DNA from: Cercis canadensis
Lineage: Eukaryota > Streptophyta > Magnoliopsida > Fabales > Fabaceae
Assembly: GCA_003255065.1 (NCBI GenBank)
Contig: QAOA01000371.1
Coordinates: 1-64,000 of the forward strand
Length of the DNA stretch: 64,000 bases
Reading direction: 5' to 3'
Under the pieces are notes generated by a model. That model had not been told where the DNA came from and did not search any database. It worked only from the letters and a program-made list of their open reading frames with translations. Position 1 is the first letter of the stretch. Each line of letters begins with the position of its first letter. The position numbers and the translations under genes were made by a program. Positions 11,040 to 21,942 of this stretch are shown piece after piece.

Positions 11040-12923
11040 CTGCAAAGAAAAATAGATACTGATATGCACAATCCAATACTTGTTTCACATGTATAACCTA
11101 TGCTAAATTAGTACAATAGCAACCAAATATTGCACTGATGAAAAACTATATAAGTTTGAATACCAAACATGTAGAAATATCATATCTTGAGAGCTCAAGC
11201 CTACTGCCTTAAATATCAAATATTCTAACCATTCATTTACTAGTAGCATAAAGCTACGACTTACAAAATGTTTTATAGTATGCTTTGTAAGAGCAAATCT
11301 CCAAGCCGATATCCTTGTGTCTGTCTTTTTATGAGTTGGGATTTTATTTTTGCAGTTACAGGGTGCTTAGAGCTTAAGAAAATGGACATGAGGCAGAGCT
11401 GCATGCATGGGAGGCGCACGATGTAAGAATTATTTAGCTTCCTTATATGTATATTAGAACAGCAAACTGTTTTTGAAAGTAGGGTCAATTGGAAGTTCAG
11501 GACTGTCTATGTTAACACTCTTCTCTAGCTCTTGGCGATATGTTCATGTTTATTAGTAGCTCTAATTACTTACAACATACTAATTTCAGCAAATGCCCCT
11601 CTAAAACAAGAATTTCTAGGTCCTTCTAGAGGTCTTCTTTTCTGTAGTTCCTGTTATCAAGATTTTATTATCTATTCTGAATTGACTGAGTTAAATGGCT
11701 TATGGTTTTGAAGGTTGGGCCATGTGATATGCAGTGATCATAACTTGGTTACTTGTACATATTCAATTAAGGAAAAAAAAAAAAAAAAAGATTTTCCTTA
11801 CACCATTTAGAAGCTTAAAAATCCGATTACTGTGGTGTATGTTTATTATTCTTTATGCTTCCACATTAAAATCCCCAATTCATGTTAGTGAATAAGAATA
11901 AAATAAGTGGCAATAGAGCTTAAAAGCATTGTACATTCTATCAAGCAGTAGTGACACGTAATCATAGGTCTGTAGAGCAATTCTGATTTTACTATGATCA
12001 AGAATTTGGAATATTGGCACCATTTTTTCTGCCAGTAAACAGCCCGTAAGGTTGGCGCCAATCAAACTCCAAGCATAAATTCGGTCCAATAACGAGTGAA
12101 CCAACAAGTACAATTATGCAACAACACTTTCAAATTAAATCACCCAACCAAACTTTACATTCGGTCCAATAAAGGTTTCTATGCATATATTTGATGTCTT
12201 GAGTCATTCATTAGCCTTAATTAGCTATTCCCTTATTAAATTGAATAAAACCATTATAGTAGCATTCATATAGATTAAGATCCTAATAGTTTGATACCTA
12301 GTCATATATATTATTCTCAATTGTCTCTAATTAAGAGAAAAATCTAATAATTGAGCATTAAGTACTTTATCGTGGAGATCTTCTGTTCAAATTTCATTGG
12401 GATCGAGCACAAAGTTAAAAAGGCTCATATTGCACCAATTGGCAATGACCTTTTTTTCATATAAACTAAAATGACCTTACTCACATATCAGGGATATCTA
12501 TGTTAGAACCATCCAAATTAAAAACATTGTAATTGTTACTTTTGAGAAGTCCCTTAGCTAACAAGAATATTTCTTTATCCAAGTTCTAGAAGTAAAAAAA
12601 AAGGGGTTTCTAGTAACCTATCCAATTTTATTGTTTTTATTTTCCAAAGCTTCAATTTAATTTGGAGATTCATCCAGATATAGAGAAGCCTAAATCAACT
12701 TTTTTGTTTGTTTTTTTGTTTTTATGTGTAATGATAAAGAGACTCTTACTTCTTAAATAGGATCTGTAATTATAATCTTTGTCCCTTACTGATATATAAA
12801 AATTCTTAAACAAATGCAAGAGTCATTTTTCTGAAGTATTGTCATTTTAAATTTTGGTCTATTTCAGCTTCCAAATGATCAAACAGCAGGGGGCAAAACA
12901 AAAATAGATTTGAGAGGGTTGTA
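11040..12923. other. Spacer, non-coding, copy A
   Basis: No gene recognised. The part at about 12,050-12,420 matches 24,108-24,740 in copy B (accessions of the phrase 'aacgagtgaaccaacaagta'). In copy B that stretch is broken by a 90-bp SINE and an assembly junction. The rest (about 11,070-12,040) has no copy B equivalent. Confidence 0.5.
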
Positions 12924-13130
12924 ATGGGGAAAGTTTTGTTGATAACAATCATGTTGATCACACTCACACTGGTGAATGCAACTGACAAAGCTGAACCAAA
13001 TCCCCAATACATAAAAGTCTTATTGCCAATGCCACATCCTCAGAACTCTGATAATTTCTCTCACTATCTCCCTTTTCGTTCAATGGTAGCAAGAAAGATT
13101 TCAATTCGAAATGTAAGAGACAACGCATGA
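12924..13130 (+). CDS. Small ORF with signal-peptide-like start (68 aa), uncertain
   Basis: The ORF starts MGKVLLITIMLITLTLVNA, a short basic N-terminus followed by a hydrophobic stretch and a plausible cleavage site before TDKAEPNPQ. The rest is short and ends VRDNA. A second ATG overlaps the stop (13127) and opens an 18-codon frame containing SNSDNFPSYVHYYP. That resembles the internal piece PQNSDNFSHYLPF, as if a motif had been repeated. The copy B equivalent carries a 4-base insertion near the start and diverges in frame. No known peptide family is recognised. It may be a decayed secreted-peptide gene or a chance ORF. Confidence 0.3.
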   Translation: MGKVLLITIMLITLTLVNATDKAEPNPQYIKVLLPMPHPQNSDNFSHYLPFRSMVARKISIRNVRDNA

Positions 13131-14065
13131 AGCTTCACAGCAACTCTGACAATTTCCCTTCTTATGTTCATTACTATCCTTAGCAAAACAAATATTTACT
13201 TCAATTAGTCATTTCGTTTGTTATGCCTAGTTTAATTAAGTAGTATTCATTATGCGAAGATTTAGTGCAGAAGTTAAATTATCTTGTTGCATCAACTTAT
13301 CTGAACAAAAAAACAAAATAAAAAATCCGAAATAGTTCTTCATAGAATGGAGAATATAAGAATGGCATTTTGCAAGGATCATTATGATCATTGTAAATTG
13401 TAGTACTTTAATTAATTTTTTTTTTGGTTTCATAACGTGAAAGTTCAAATTCTACAATTAAAACCCTCATTACTAGATCACACATGTAACTTATAATAGT
13501 TTGAATTGATATAAATCAAGTTCTCACTCCCTCAAAATATATTCTCGTCCCTTTTACATGTGTGAAAGCTAAATTTTTGTCATGTTTGTAATAACTAATC
13601 TTTAACATGGCACATTTTAGCTACAACTTTAGATTTGAATATAAAACCTGTAATTCATAGTAACACAGGTGAAAGTTAACCTCTTTATTTTCTACCAAAT
13701 CAAAATCCAAATCATGGCTTTTAGGAGTCACTTGTGGGTAAAAGAGTTGATGACACTTTGAAGACGATTAAGTTCCACAAAACTAAAACACATGTTACTG
13801 TATTCAAGAAAGATGATATAATTCATTTAGACATGGGATTTCACAATTTAGGCATAATAATTATAGAGTCTGAAGGAAAAATTCTAGAAATGTGTACTCT
13901 TCATCATTGAAATGCTATATATACAGCCTAATGTTGTTGATATTCTGAGTGAGAGCCATAAGTTATATGGATCCATTTGGTAATATAGCAAGCTAAGAGT
14001 ACTATATTTTATAAATAAACTTTATCAGATGCTCACATTCTAATCATTAAATTACTTTTCTCTTT
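13131..14065. other. Non-coding part of copy A
   Basis: Colinear with about 25,037-26,105 in copy B, with small indels. AT-rich; no gene or repeat recognised. Confidence 0.5.
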
Positions 14066-14337
14066 GCCAACACGGGTTGGCTCAGTTGGTCAAAAGGTTT
14101 CAACTTAAGACTCTGCATCTTCTAAGCGCCGAGTTTGAACCCTCTTGTGATAAAAAATCTCACTTGATAGACAACTCTCATCACAGAGATTCCTTGACGC
14201 CCAGGGGCTAATTGAATAGCCTCCTCTGAGTGGGCCTCTGTCTATCTTCTCGTGGGATCTCAAGTATATCACTGATGTCCTGCTCGATAATATTGGAATA
14301 ATATATTCTTACCATTTTTGCTTACCAAAAAAAAAAA
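14066..14337 (+). mobile_element. tRNA-derived SINE, about 272 bp
   Basis: The head has an RNA polymerase III A-box-like stretch (ggttggctcagttggt) and a B-box-like stretch (gtttgaaccc) spaced as in a tRNA. The body is followed by an A-rich tail at 14,327-14,338. Imperfect 15-bp target duplications flank it (attacttttctcttt at 14,051; attactcttttcttt at 14,338; 13 of 15 match). Copy B holds the uninterrupted site 'attactattctcttt' near 26,105, so this insertion is specific to copy A. Confidence 0.82.
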
Positions 14338-14990
14338 ATTACTCTTTTCTTTCATGAACCCATATATTTACATGATCTAAAAAAAATGAAGGAAAGAAAA
14401 AAAGACCTATTTGTTAGACCAAGGTTTCAGGAGTGGCTTTAATTCATTTGAAAGAGGACATCTTCTAGCTTTAATTGTTTATGCTCCCAAATATTTTAAT
14501 AAGACAATCAGATTACACGTACATCCTGTTCTATTTAGTTGATACATCACAATCTACTAAACACAAAAAAAGGAAGAAAGAAATAGATTAATCAAAATTA
14601 ATTATAAACTTTAGTATTTAGGATTTAGTTCAACAAACATATCTTCTTCACCAGTCATTTGTCTTTATTGTTTGATTTACTTTTGATTTCAATCTCTGAA
14701 CTTAGAATTGCTAAGAATAATAATTAAGAAATCAGAAAATTCAATGTCCACTTTGGAACAATGAAACTTATGCACAATCACAACCATGAATTGGTCTCAT
14801 AATCAGTGAGAATTTTGTATTTTTGTTATACATCACAAATTCAGCCATATATTGATTAAAGCAAATACCATGATAGTATACCACATCAAGTCTTTTTCAG
14901 CAGTGCCTCATAATCTTTGTCATAAGTATTTGTTCATACCAAGTTTCTATAAGTATTTGTTCACTTTAGGTTTCTTTTTTTCTCTGAAAA

Positions 14991-15066
14991 CATTTATTGG
15001 ACTGCTTCACAAAAAACATTTATTGGACTGCTTTACAAAAAACATTTATTGGACTGCTTCACAAAT
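14991..15066. repeat. Three tandem 26-bp units
   Basis: The unit catttattggactgctt(c/t)ac plus an A-run starts at 14,991, 15,017 and 15,043. The period is exactly 26 bp. Confidence 0.9.
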
Positions 15067-15375
15067 TCTAGAGGAAATACTTGTCAGGGTATTTTAACAA
15101 GCATCTCCACAGAAAATTAATGTGTATTTCCTCTCTTTAGGAAGAATTTTAATTTCAAAGGACAAGTAATCTCCATAACCACTATTTTAAGTGTCCATCA
15201 TATCTGTAGTTATAGCTAGTGAACTGCAAGTGCTGCAGTTGGTTATGCTAAGTATGTTTTCTATGCAATTGCCTTTGGTGTTCTACTAAGGCCTATGACT
15301 ATTTCCTTTTGTTTTCTTGCACTTCCTCACAAAATTCTTGTTTAATTCATCAGTATTTTTCTATACCCATTACTA

Positions 15376-15660
15376 TGGCCCAAATTATTTTTGGCCCATT
15401 TAGGCCCAATTGCCCTAATTACCAAAATGTCTCTCATGCTTCTATATATACTATTCTCTAATAGGTATTATTACTTTGAACTTTCTTCATTTATTACTTC
15501 ACCTACTCGAGATCGACCTAACTTGACATTCGGAGTTCGAGTATTCTCAACCTGACCTTTAGTTTACTTGTACTCACTATGTAGATTAGGTCTTGATCTT
15601 AACTCAACTTGCATCCAGTCACCCAACCTAATCTCCTGACCTCAACAAGGGCATCATCAG
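15376..15660. mobile_element. Possible LTR remnant (fossil)
   Basis: The stretch contains 'acctaacttgacattcggag' after a run of 'ttattacttcacctactcg'. This wording resembles the R-U5 part of many plant LTR retrotransposon LTRs. No partner LTR or internal coding region was found, so at most it is an old solo or partial LTR. Family and boundaries are uncertain. Confidence 0.3.
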
Positions 15661-17373
15661 TATTGGTAAGTATTTGCATTAGAGTAGAAACACAGTAGCA
15701 ATAGATTCTTATGATAATCTTATCATTACAATGAAAGAGTTCTAGTTTCAGCTCAATATATTGATCCTCATTGATTAAGATAATAGCAAATCATAGCTTC
15801 AATTCCAAGCAAATGTTACAAAGAGTGTGTATTTGTAATGCATCCAATGCAATACAAACGTACATACATACATGTTATCTAGTTTACTCAATTGCTTATT
15901 CATGCTAAACCACTTTTATCTACAGCACACTTTGTAACTCAAACCCTGAAATGCAGCAAAGTACAAGTGCCATCAAGGCCTTTTGCATTATAGAAAGCTA
16001 CATAATCTGCAATTCAAATGTAGTATGTCTCTGCATTCAAATGTAGTAAAATAAAAAAATTAGCAACTAAGTGGCATCAACTTCTTAGGCTTGCTAATGA
16101 AATTTCTGTTGAATAGTTTGTAAATGAGTTGTGGAACTAAGTCCACATTGGATAAATTAATGAAGAGATAAGGCTTTATAAAAGGCAAACAAAAGCTAAG
16201 ATTAAAATTGATATATGAGCTACACAAGCCCATGACTCCTAGTGTTAGTATTTCTAACTTAGAGGCTTAGAGGAAGAAGAGCAGAAAAACAAAGTTATAT
16301 GCAGCAAATATTGTTCTTGGTCTTCTTACCTTTTCCATTCATCTTAGTTGCTATATATACACCAAAGTTAATTATTAGTACATGTCCATACCTAGATCAT
16401 ACCACACTATACTAGTCAACAACGACTATTTCAGTTTATCTAAACTAGCAAGTAATAACACATCAACATAAGATTTTCTACAGTAACAAAAAAGAAATAT
16501 TTCCTATCTTAGAACAAAGAAAAATCTCATAGTTCAATACCTTGTCTATTTGCTAGCAAATCAAAGATGCTTAAATGTCTTTGATTAGCACTTGGGGCAT
16601 CTTCGGCTTTAATATAACAAATATTTTAATATCCGATTTTATTATTGGACCAGTTCGGTTCAGGTCAATTACAACTGTTTGATTAATGTCTATTTCAAAC
16701 AAAGAGTTATGTCTGTTAATAACTGATCAAACATATTTGTTTAGAAGTGTCTTTTCAAGTCTATAAAAGGGAAGTTCCAAATGAATTAAGTTTCACGTTT
16801 TTCTATTGAGAGCTTTTAGAATTTTGTTGTATTCTGTGGTAACTTGCTTTTGTAGATAAGCAATATTATACTCAAGACAATGTAATCATTTATACCTCAA
16901 AGCCAACTATTTTATTGTTGACTATTTCTAACAAATTTTGCTATTGCAAGAATCCCTTATGTGAAAAGAACCTTTTCAAGAATTACAATTGATGAAATTT
17001 TGTTATCTGCAGAAGTTCCAAATGCCTGCTTCTCACCTACCACATCAGAAAAATAGCTTCTATTGCCACAAAAGAAAATGGGATTTTGGTTAGTGGCCAT
17101 TAACACCAAAATGCACTTCCACTCGCTGGAAAGCACATTTAAGCTGTTCACTATTAACAGATGGAAACACAATTCATAGCCTGTCCTCCAATTTAAAGGC
17201 TCTTAGATAAAATATATTCATCAAACCGTGTTTGATCCTTTGTGGGTTTTATCAACAAATTCTAGCTGGTCCTTAATTCAATACATTGGCTAAGAATAGA
17301 ATATTTCATAGCATAACAATAAATACAAACTTTCAAAGTTAAATAGCTTAATCTCTAAACTGTTAGCACATAC

Positions 17374-17891
17374 CTGCATACTTGTGGCAAGTCTTCTGGT
17401 TTGGGAGGATTAGAAGCCAGGTAACAAAGAAAAGTGTCCTTCCAATTAAGTGCTGGTGAACTATAGAGATCAAAATTGCTATTGTACAAAAAGGGTTTCA
17501 ATTGATCTCTTGTGTATAGTTCTTTCTTTACCTCTTCATCTTGCTCATAGAACCTTCTAACCCCATCTTTCATTTCTTCCAGAACACTCACAGGGATGCC
17601 ATGATTGATCACTTGAAAGAAACCCCATTTCTCAGATGCTTCTCTGACCTTGTCAACAGGCTCTCTCTGTTTGCTGGGATCTTTATCAATCTCAGCAAGG
17701 TCTATAACAGGAATAATGTGCTGTGAGGGGCCTGAGTTTGAGGCTTTCTCAAATTTATCAGGTGGGTGGTAGAATAAGTGAGGGCTCTTTGAAACCCCTG
17801 CATCAACAAGCCCTTTAACACTAGCTTTTGTATCATCAAAAGCTTTGAGTTCAGCTACTCTATCAGATTCTGGCTTCATTGTTCCTCCCAT
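17374..17891 (-). pseudogene. Dioxygenase copy B: exon 1 intact, exons 2 and 3 missing
   Basis: Exon 1 is fully open ([18 protein letters not shown] to LPQVC plus two bases, 172 codons) and ends in the same gtatgtgc donor as copy A. The intron and its acceptor survive as far as about 16,030. Only about 10 bases of exon 2 follow (agacatacta), and then the sequence is unrelated. No HxD...H metal site can be encoded, so an active dioxygenase cannot be made. A transcript would give only the DIOX_N half. The 310-bp tandem intron duplication of copy A is absent. Confidence 0.82.
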
Positions 17892-19111
17892 TTCGTGCCA
17901 GTAACCCCCATCTTCCTTCCCTTGGAAGTGACCACAGAAAATCTTATATTTGAAGCTTCAAACTTACAACAACCGTACACATTACAAATTCCACAATTAA
18001 TAATTTTAAGTTGATAGAATTTTTTTTTTTTTAATAAGATCAAATAGAAGTGTTATTGAATATATAATTTGTATTCAGTTATGTATGGTTTTTAACTGTA
18101 GAGCCATAAACGATTGGCCATTATTCAGTATGTATTGATGCCATTTTTTATAATGTGCATCATAGTCTTTGCCTTTATTTATGACGTCAAATTGTTAGCC
18201 ATGAAATAATTATAAGATAAATCATATTATGAGTAAGAAAAAAAAAAATCTCTGTTGGTATAATTAAAATTCAAACTAGGAAAAAAAGAATGAGGAGACT
18301 AACCTTATGACTAGAAACACATTCTATTCAGTTAAAACTCTTTCTCTACACAAAATGAGATTATGTGAGAAAAATTAATGTGTAATTATTAATTAAGCAC
18401 TATTATTCTAAAGTTACAAACATTTAATGTGACTTGGTTAAAGTGAGTTACTTCATGAGCCACTTTCTCTGCTTACAATTGGGACATCCACAAGTTGAGA
18501 CGAAGTCAAGAATTGGATAATGGTAGTGGTAGCTGCTAAGAATGTTGACATTTGTCCTCTCCTCCTTCCCCTAAATCTTGCTATGTCAAAAGTGAGATTT
18601 GTTATGCTATCTAAGGAGTAGCACTGCTATCTTAGGTTTTAATGAGACTCACATCAAAAAATTAATGTTATTATGAAAATCTAAAAAAATTAAGTCACGT
18701 GGTATATAATAAAATTTAAGATTAAATATGTTAAAAAAATCACAATTAATAGCTATAATTAATTTAGTATTTTTTTTATATTGCTATATTTATGTATTTT
18801 ATAAGAAGACAAAGAAAAATAATAATAAATAGTAAGAATTTGAAAATTTGCAACTACTACTGGGAATTGCATTTTGCTTTAAACAATGTGAAGACTAAAG
18901 ATTATGGCATACCACACTGCTAGGAGTGCTGGACTGGTGGCATTCTTGTGATTTATGTCATTTGCTTTTTATTTTTTAATAATTTCTATTTCCTCTTGCT
19001 GCCATCCCCATTCCAGATAGGTATTCAACCTACGGTTATCTAAACCAATCTTGCTTTTGTCTCTCAAATTGAAATCCCACTCAGAAAGGCACAAACTTTG
19101 GGCTCAATTCA
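17892..19111. other. Intergenic region upstream of PPR gene B
   Basis: Equivalent to 3068-4641. About 18,715-18,960 is unrelated to copy A, which has a foldback element and other sequence there. No gene is seen. Confidence 0.5.
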
Positions 19112-21034
19112 ATGCTGCGAACAAATACTAGAGCTTCTTCTATTTGTTCCTTCTCTTGGTCTTGGAATCCAACTTATTCTTCTCTCAGCGACGCCGCTGC
19201 TCCAGAAATGGATGAGAGCAAAAGCAGAAACCACTTGTTCAATTCAATTACAGATCTATGCAGCTCTGATAAATTCAAAAATGTTGAGGAAAAGCTCACT
19301 AACACTCACCTTTGTTCTGCGCTCACAACCTTGCATGCTCATGAAATGGATGAGAGCAAAAAGAGAAATCTTTTCTTGGAATCGGTGAGAAATCAATGTA
19401 GGTCTGGCCAACTAAAAAATGTGGATCATGCTGTACGTTTATTTCATATTATGATTACATTAAATCCTTTGCCATCTCCACCTGACTTTGTGCTACTATT
19501 AGGAGTGATTGTGAGGATGAAGGAATATACAAGTGCAATTTCTTTGATTAAACGTATGCATTCCTTAGGCGTCAGACCTAATGTCTATAGTCTTAATGTT
19601 TTGATCAATTGTTATTGCCGTTTGAAGCAATCGGGTTTTGGGTTCTCAATTTTGGGGACAATGTTCAAACTTGGCTTGGAGCCTGACACGGTGACTCTTA
19701 ACACTCTAATCAGTGGGCTTTGTTTGGAAGGCAACATGCATCAAGTGGCAACATTACTTGAACTTATGCAACAGATTGGATGTCCGCCCAATATTAAGAC
19801 TTATGGCGCGATTATTAATGGATTATGCAAGATTGGTAACACAAGTACAGCTCTGAAGTGTCTTAGGAAGATGGAGGAGAGAAATTTCCAGCCAGATGTA
19901 GTGATTTACAGTACTATTATAGATAGTTTGTGCAAACATCAAATGGTAAGCGAGGCTTTAAATTTATGCGTAGAAATGGCCAGCAATGGTATTCAACCGG
20001 ATGTTGTCTCTTACACTTGCCTAATTCAAGGTTTATGTAATTTTGGTAGATGGAAAGATGCTAGTACTCTATTGAAGGAGATGCTGCAAAAGAGAATCAT
20101 GCCAAATAAGCAAACCTTCAGTATACTGGTGGACACATATTGCAAAGAGGGTATGATAAAGGAGGCAGAAGACATAATGGATATGATGATCAAAATAGGG
20201 GAGGAGCCTAATGTGGTCACCTATAGTTCATTGATTGATGGCTATTGTTTGCAAAGCCAAATGGACAAGGCCATGGAAGTACTCAAATCTATGGTTGACA
20301 GAGGCTGCTTACCAGATGTTGTAACTTATAGCTCATTGATCCATGGATATTGTAGAGAGATGAACATTGAAAAAGCCATTAATCTTTTCAATGAAATGGT
20401 TAATAATGGATTGATTCCAAATGTTGTAACCTGGACCACTCTCATAGGAGGGTACTGCCAATCTGGTAGACCACACACTGCAATAGAGCTGTTTTACAAG
20501 ATGCACAAGTATGACCAAGTTCCAAATATCCAGACTTGTGCTGTTCTACTGGATGGCTTATGCAAATGCCAGCTTATTGACGAGGCAATATCATTGCTTG
20601 AAGTGATGGAGAAGAGTAGTTTGGATCTTAACATCGTGATTTACAATGTTATGCTTGATGGATTGTGCAGTACTGGAAAATTGGATCCTGCAAGAGAACT
20701 GTTTTCTTCATTATCAGCCAAAGGGTTGCAGATTGATATTTATACTTATAACATAATGATCAAGGGACTCTGTAAAAAAGGTTTACTGGATGAAGCTGAA
20801 GACTTGCTTAATAATATGGAAGAGAATGGTTACCCACCTGATAGCTGCAGTTATAATGTCTGTGTACAAGGATTGTTGCAAAATAATGACTCTTCAAGGT
20901 CAATGAAATACCTTCAAATAATGAGAGGCAAAGGCTTTTCAGCAGATGCAACCACTACAAGTATGTTTGTGGACTTCATGTCTGCCAGTCCAGAAGATAA
21001 AGCAATCCAAGAATTTCTTGGAAAGTCTGTTTGA
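19112..21034 (+). CDS. P-class pentatricopeptide repeat protein, RFL/RPF2-like, copy B
   Basis: A single-exon 640-codon duplicate of the gene at 4642, with the same start (MLRTNTRASSIC), presequence-like N-terminus, 14 P-type motifs and tail. My hand comparison finds about 36 amino-acid differences from copy A and no indels. About 24 lie in the repeats, and seven of those sit at residues 5 or 35 of a motif, the positions that choose the RNA base. Read with the standard code, motifs 2-14 give about U,C,?,G,A,A,G,A,A,?,U,U,U. The predicted target therefore differs from that of copy A in the 5' and middle part and agrees at the last three motifs. Likely mitochondrial; the RNA target is unknown. 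Confidence 0.93.
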   Translation: MLRTNTRASSICSFSWSWNPTYSSLSDAAAPEMDESKSRNHLFNSITDLCSSDKFKNVEEKLTNTHLCSALTTLHAHEMDESKKRNLFLESVRNQCRSGQLKNVDHAVRLFHIMITLNPLPSPPDFVLLLGVIVRMKEYTSAISLIKRMHSLGVRPNVYSLNVLINCYCRLKQSGFGFSILGTMFKLGLEPDTVTLNTLISGLCLEGNMHQVATLLELMQQIGCPPNIKTYGAIINGLCKIGNTSTALKCLRKMEERNFQPDVVIYSTIIDSLCKHQMVSEALNLCVEMASNGIQPDVVSYTCLIQGLCNFGRWKDASTLLKEMLQKRIMPNKQTFSILVDTYCKEGMIKEAEDIMDMMIKIGEEPNVVTYSSLIDGYCLQSQMDKAMEVLKSMVDRGCLPDVVTYSSLIHGYCREMNIEKAINLFNEMVNNGLIPNVVTWTTLIGGYCQSGRPHTAIELFYKMHKYDQVPNIQTCAVLLDGLCKCQLIDEAISLLEVMEKSSLDLNIVIYNVMLDGLCSTGKLDPARELFSSLSAKGLQIDIYTYNIMIKGLCKKGLLDEAEDLLNNMEENGYPPDSCSYNVCVQGLLQNNDSSRSMKYLQIMRGKGFSADATTTSMFVDFMSASPEDKAIQEFLGKSV

Positions 21035-21942
21035 TGCTTGCTTCTTGATGTTCCTTCATGGGATGCAACCCTGTGTTTGGTGCTTCACATCTTTGTAAGT
21101 GGAAGGATTATATACAGTTAAGACTAAACTGTCATTGGCCAAGGTCATATGTGCTGCTACGTTACTGCTGGTTGCACAGAATGATGAAACTTGTGTATCT
21201 CCTATATTTTACTTGTAGCTAGTGGCTTCCCTGTAATTGTAAGTTTTCCAAGCTCTAATTGCGACTTTTCTTTTGAAAGCACTTCTAACCAGCTTAAAAT
21301 AGATCATATGTTTGCTATGTTGAATTTTTGAAACTTTGTTGTTTGCTTGCTTTTCTGGGGCCGGGGATGATGCATCTGATTTACATTTGTATATTTTCTT
21401 GAAGTTGCGAGAAAATGTATCAATGCAGTATATCAAATTTCAAGGTTGTATTATGTGGCCAACGAAGTTTCCAATGTTGCTAGCTAGTAAAATTTAACAA
21501 AGTTCATTAAGCAGCATTTGTAACTCTGTTTTGCAGCAAAGATTAGCAATACTATTAATGTTCATCCTTGTTTGTCTTAAATCATTTTCTTGATTTGTCA
21601 TGACAAAGAACAAGCCAATGTCTTTACTTTCTACGAGTATTCAATCACAATTTCTCTGCAAGTTCATTATCAGCAACTCAACAATCATAGCAAAATTTCA
21701 CTTTAGAGGATTTAAAAGTGAATTTAGAAATGGCCATCATAAAGAGCAAAATTGTGGGTTCACTAGAAATGTAATCATATAAGAGTTCAGATATCCATTG
21801 CTAGAAATGTAGAATGGATATCATGAATCATGATCAAAAGGCGAAGCTATGCTAAGGAAATTAATGAATTGTTGACAAGTCCTAGCATGTCCAAGGGCTA
21901 ATACCAACATAATTATATATTACCACACACACACACACTTGC
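21035..21942. other. 3' flank of PPR gene B
   Basis: Colinear with 6565-7507. No gene recognised. Confidence 0.5.

Larger units (their letters stand above)
860..14455. repeat. Segmental duplication, copy A
   Basis: Colinear with 16021-26145. Homology starts about 10 bases inside exon 2 of the dioxygenase (860 matches 16021) and ends near 'aggagtggctttaattcatt' (about 14,450 matches about 26,140). The offset drops from about 15.2 kb to about 12 kb along the unit because copy A carries extra material: a 310-bp intron duplication, a foldback at 3969-4239, a PPR half-gene, an orphan dioxygenase exon around 10,900, and a SINE. Shared exons look about 95 percent or more identical by eye, so the duplication is recent. 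Confidence 0.85.
14338..16020. other. Spacer between the two duplicated units
   Basis: Separates copy A from copy B. It holds a small tandem repeat (14,991-15,066) and an LTR-like stretch around 15,376-15,660. No gene is seen. Confidence 0.5.

Noticed and set aside
14066-14140. A tRNA gene suggested by A and B box sequences
   Set aside because: There is no proper acceptor stem, and the element continues into a SINE body with an A-tail and target duplications.
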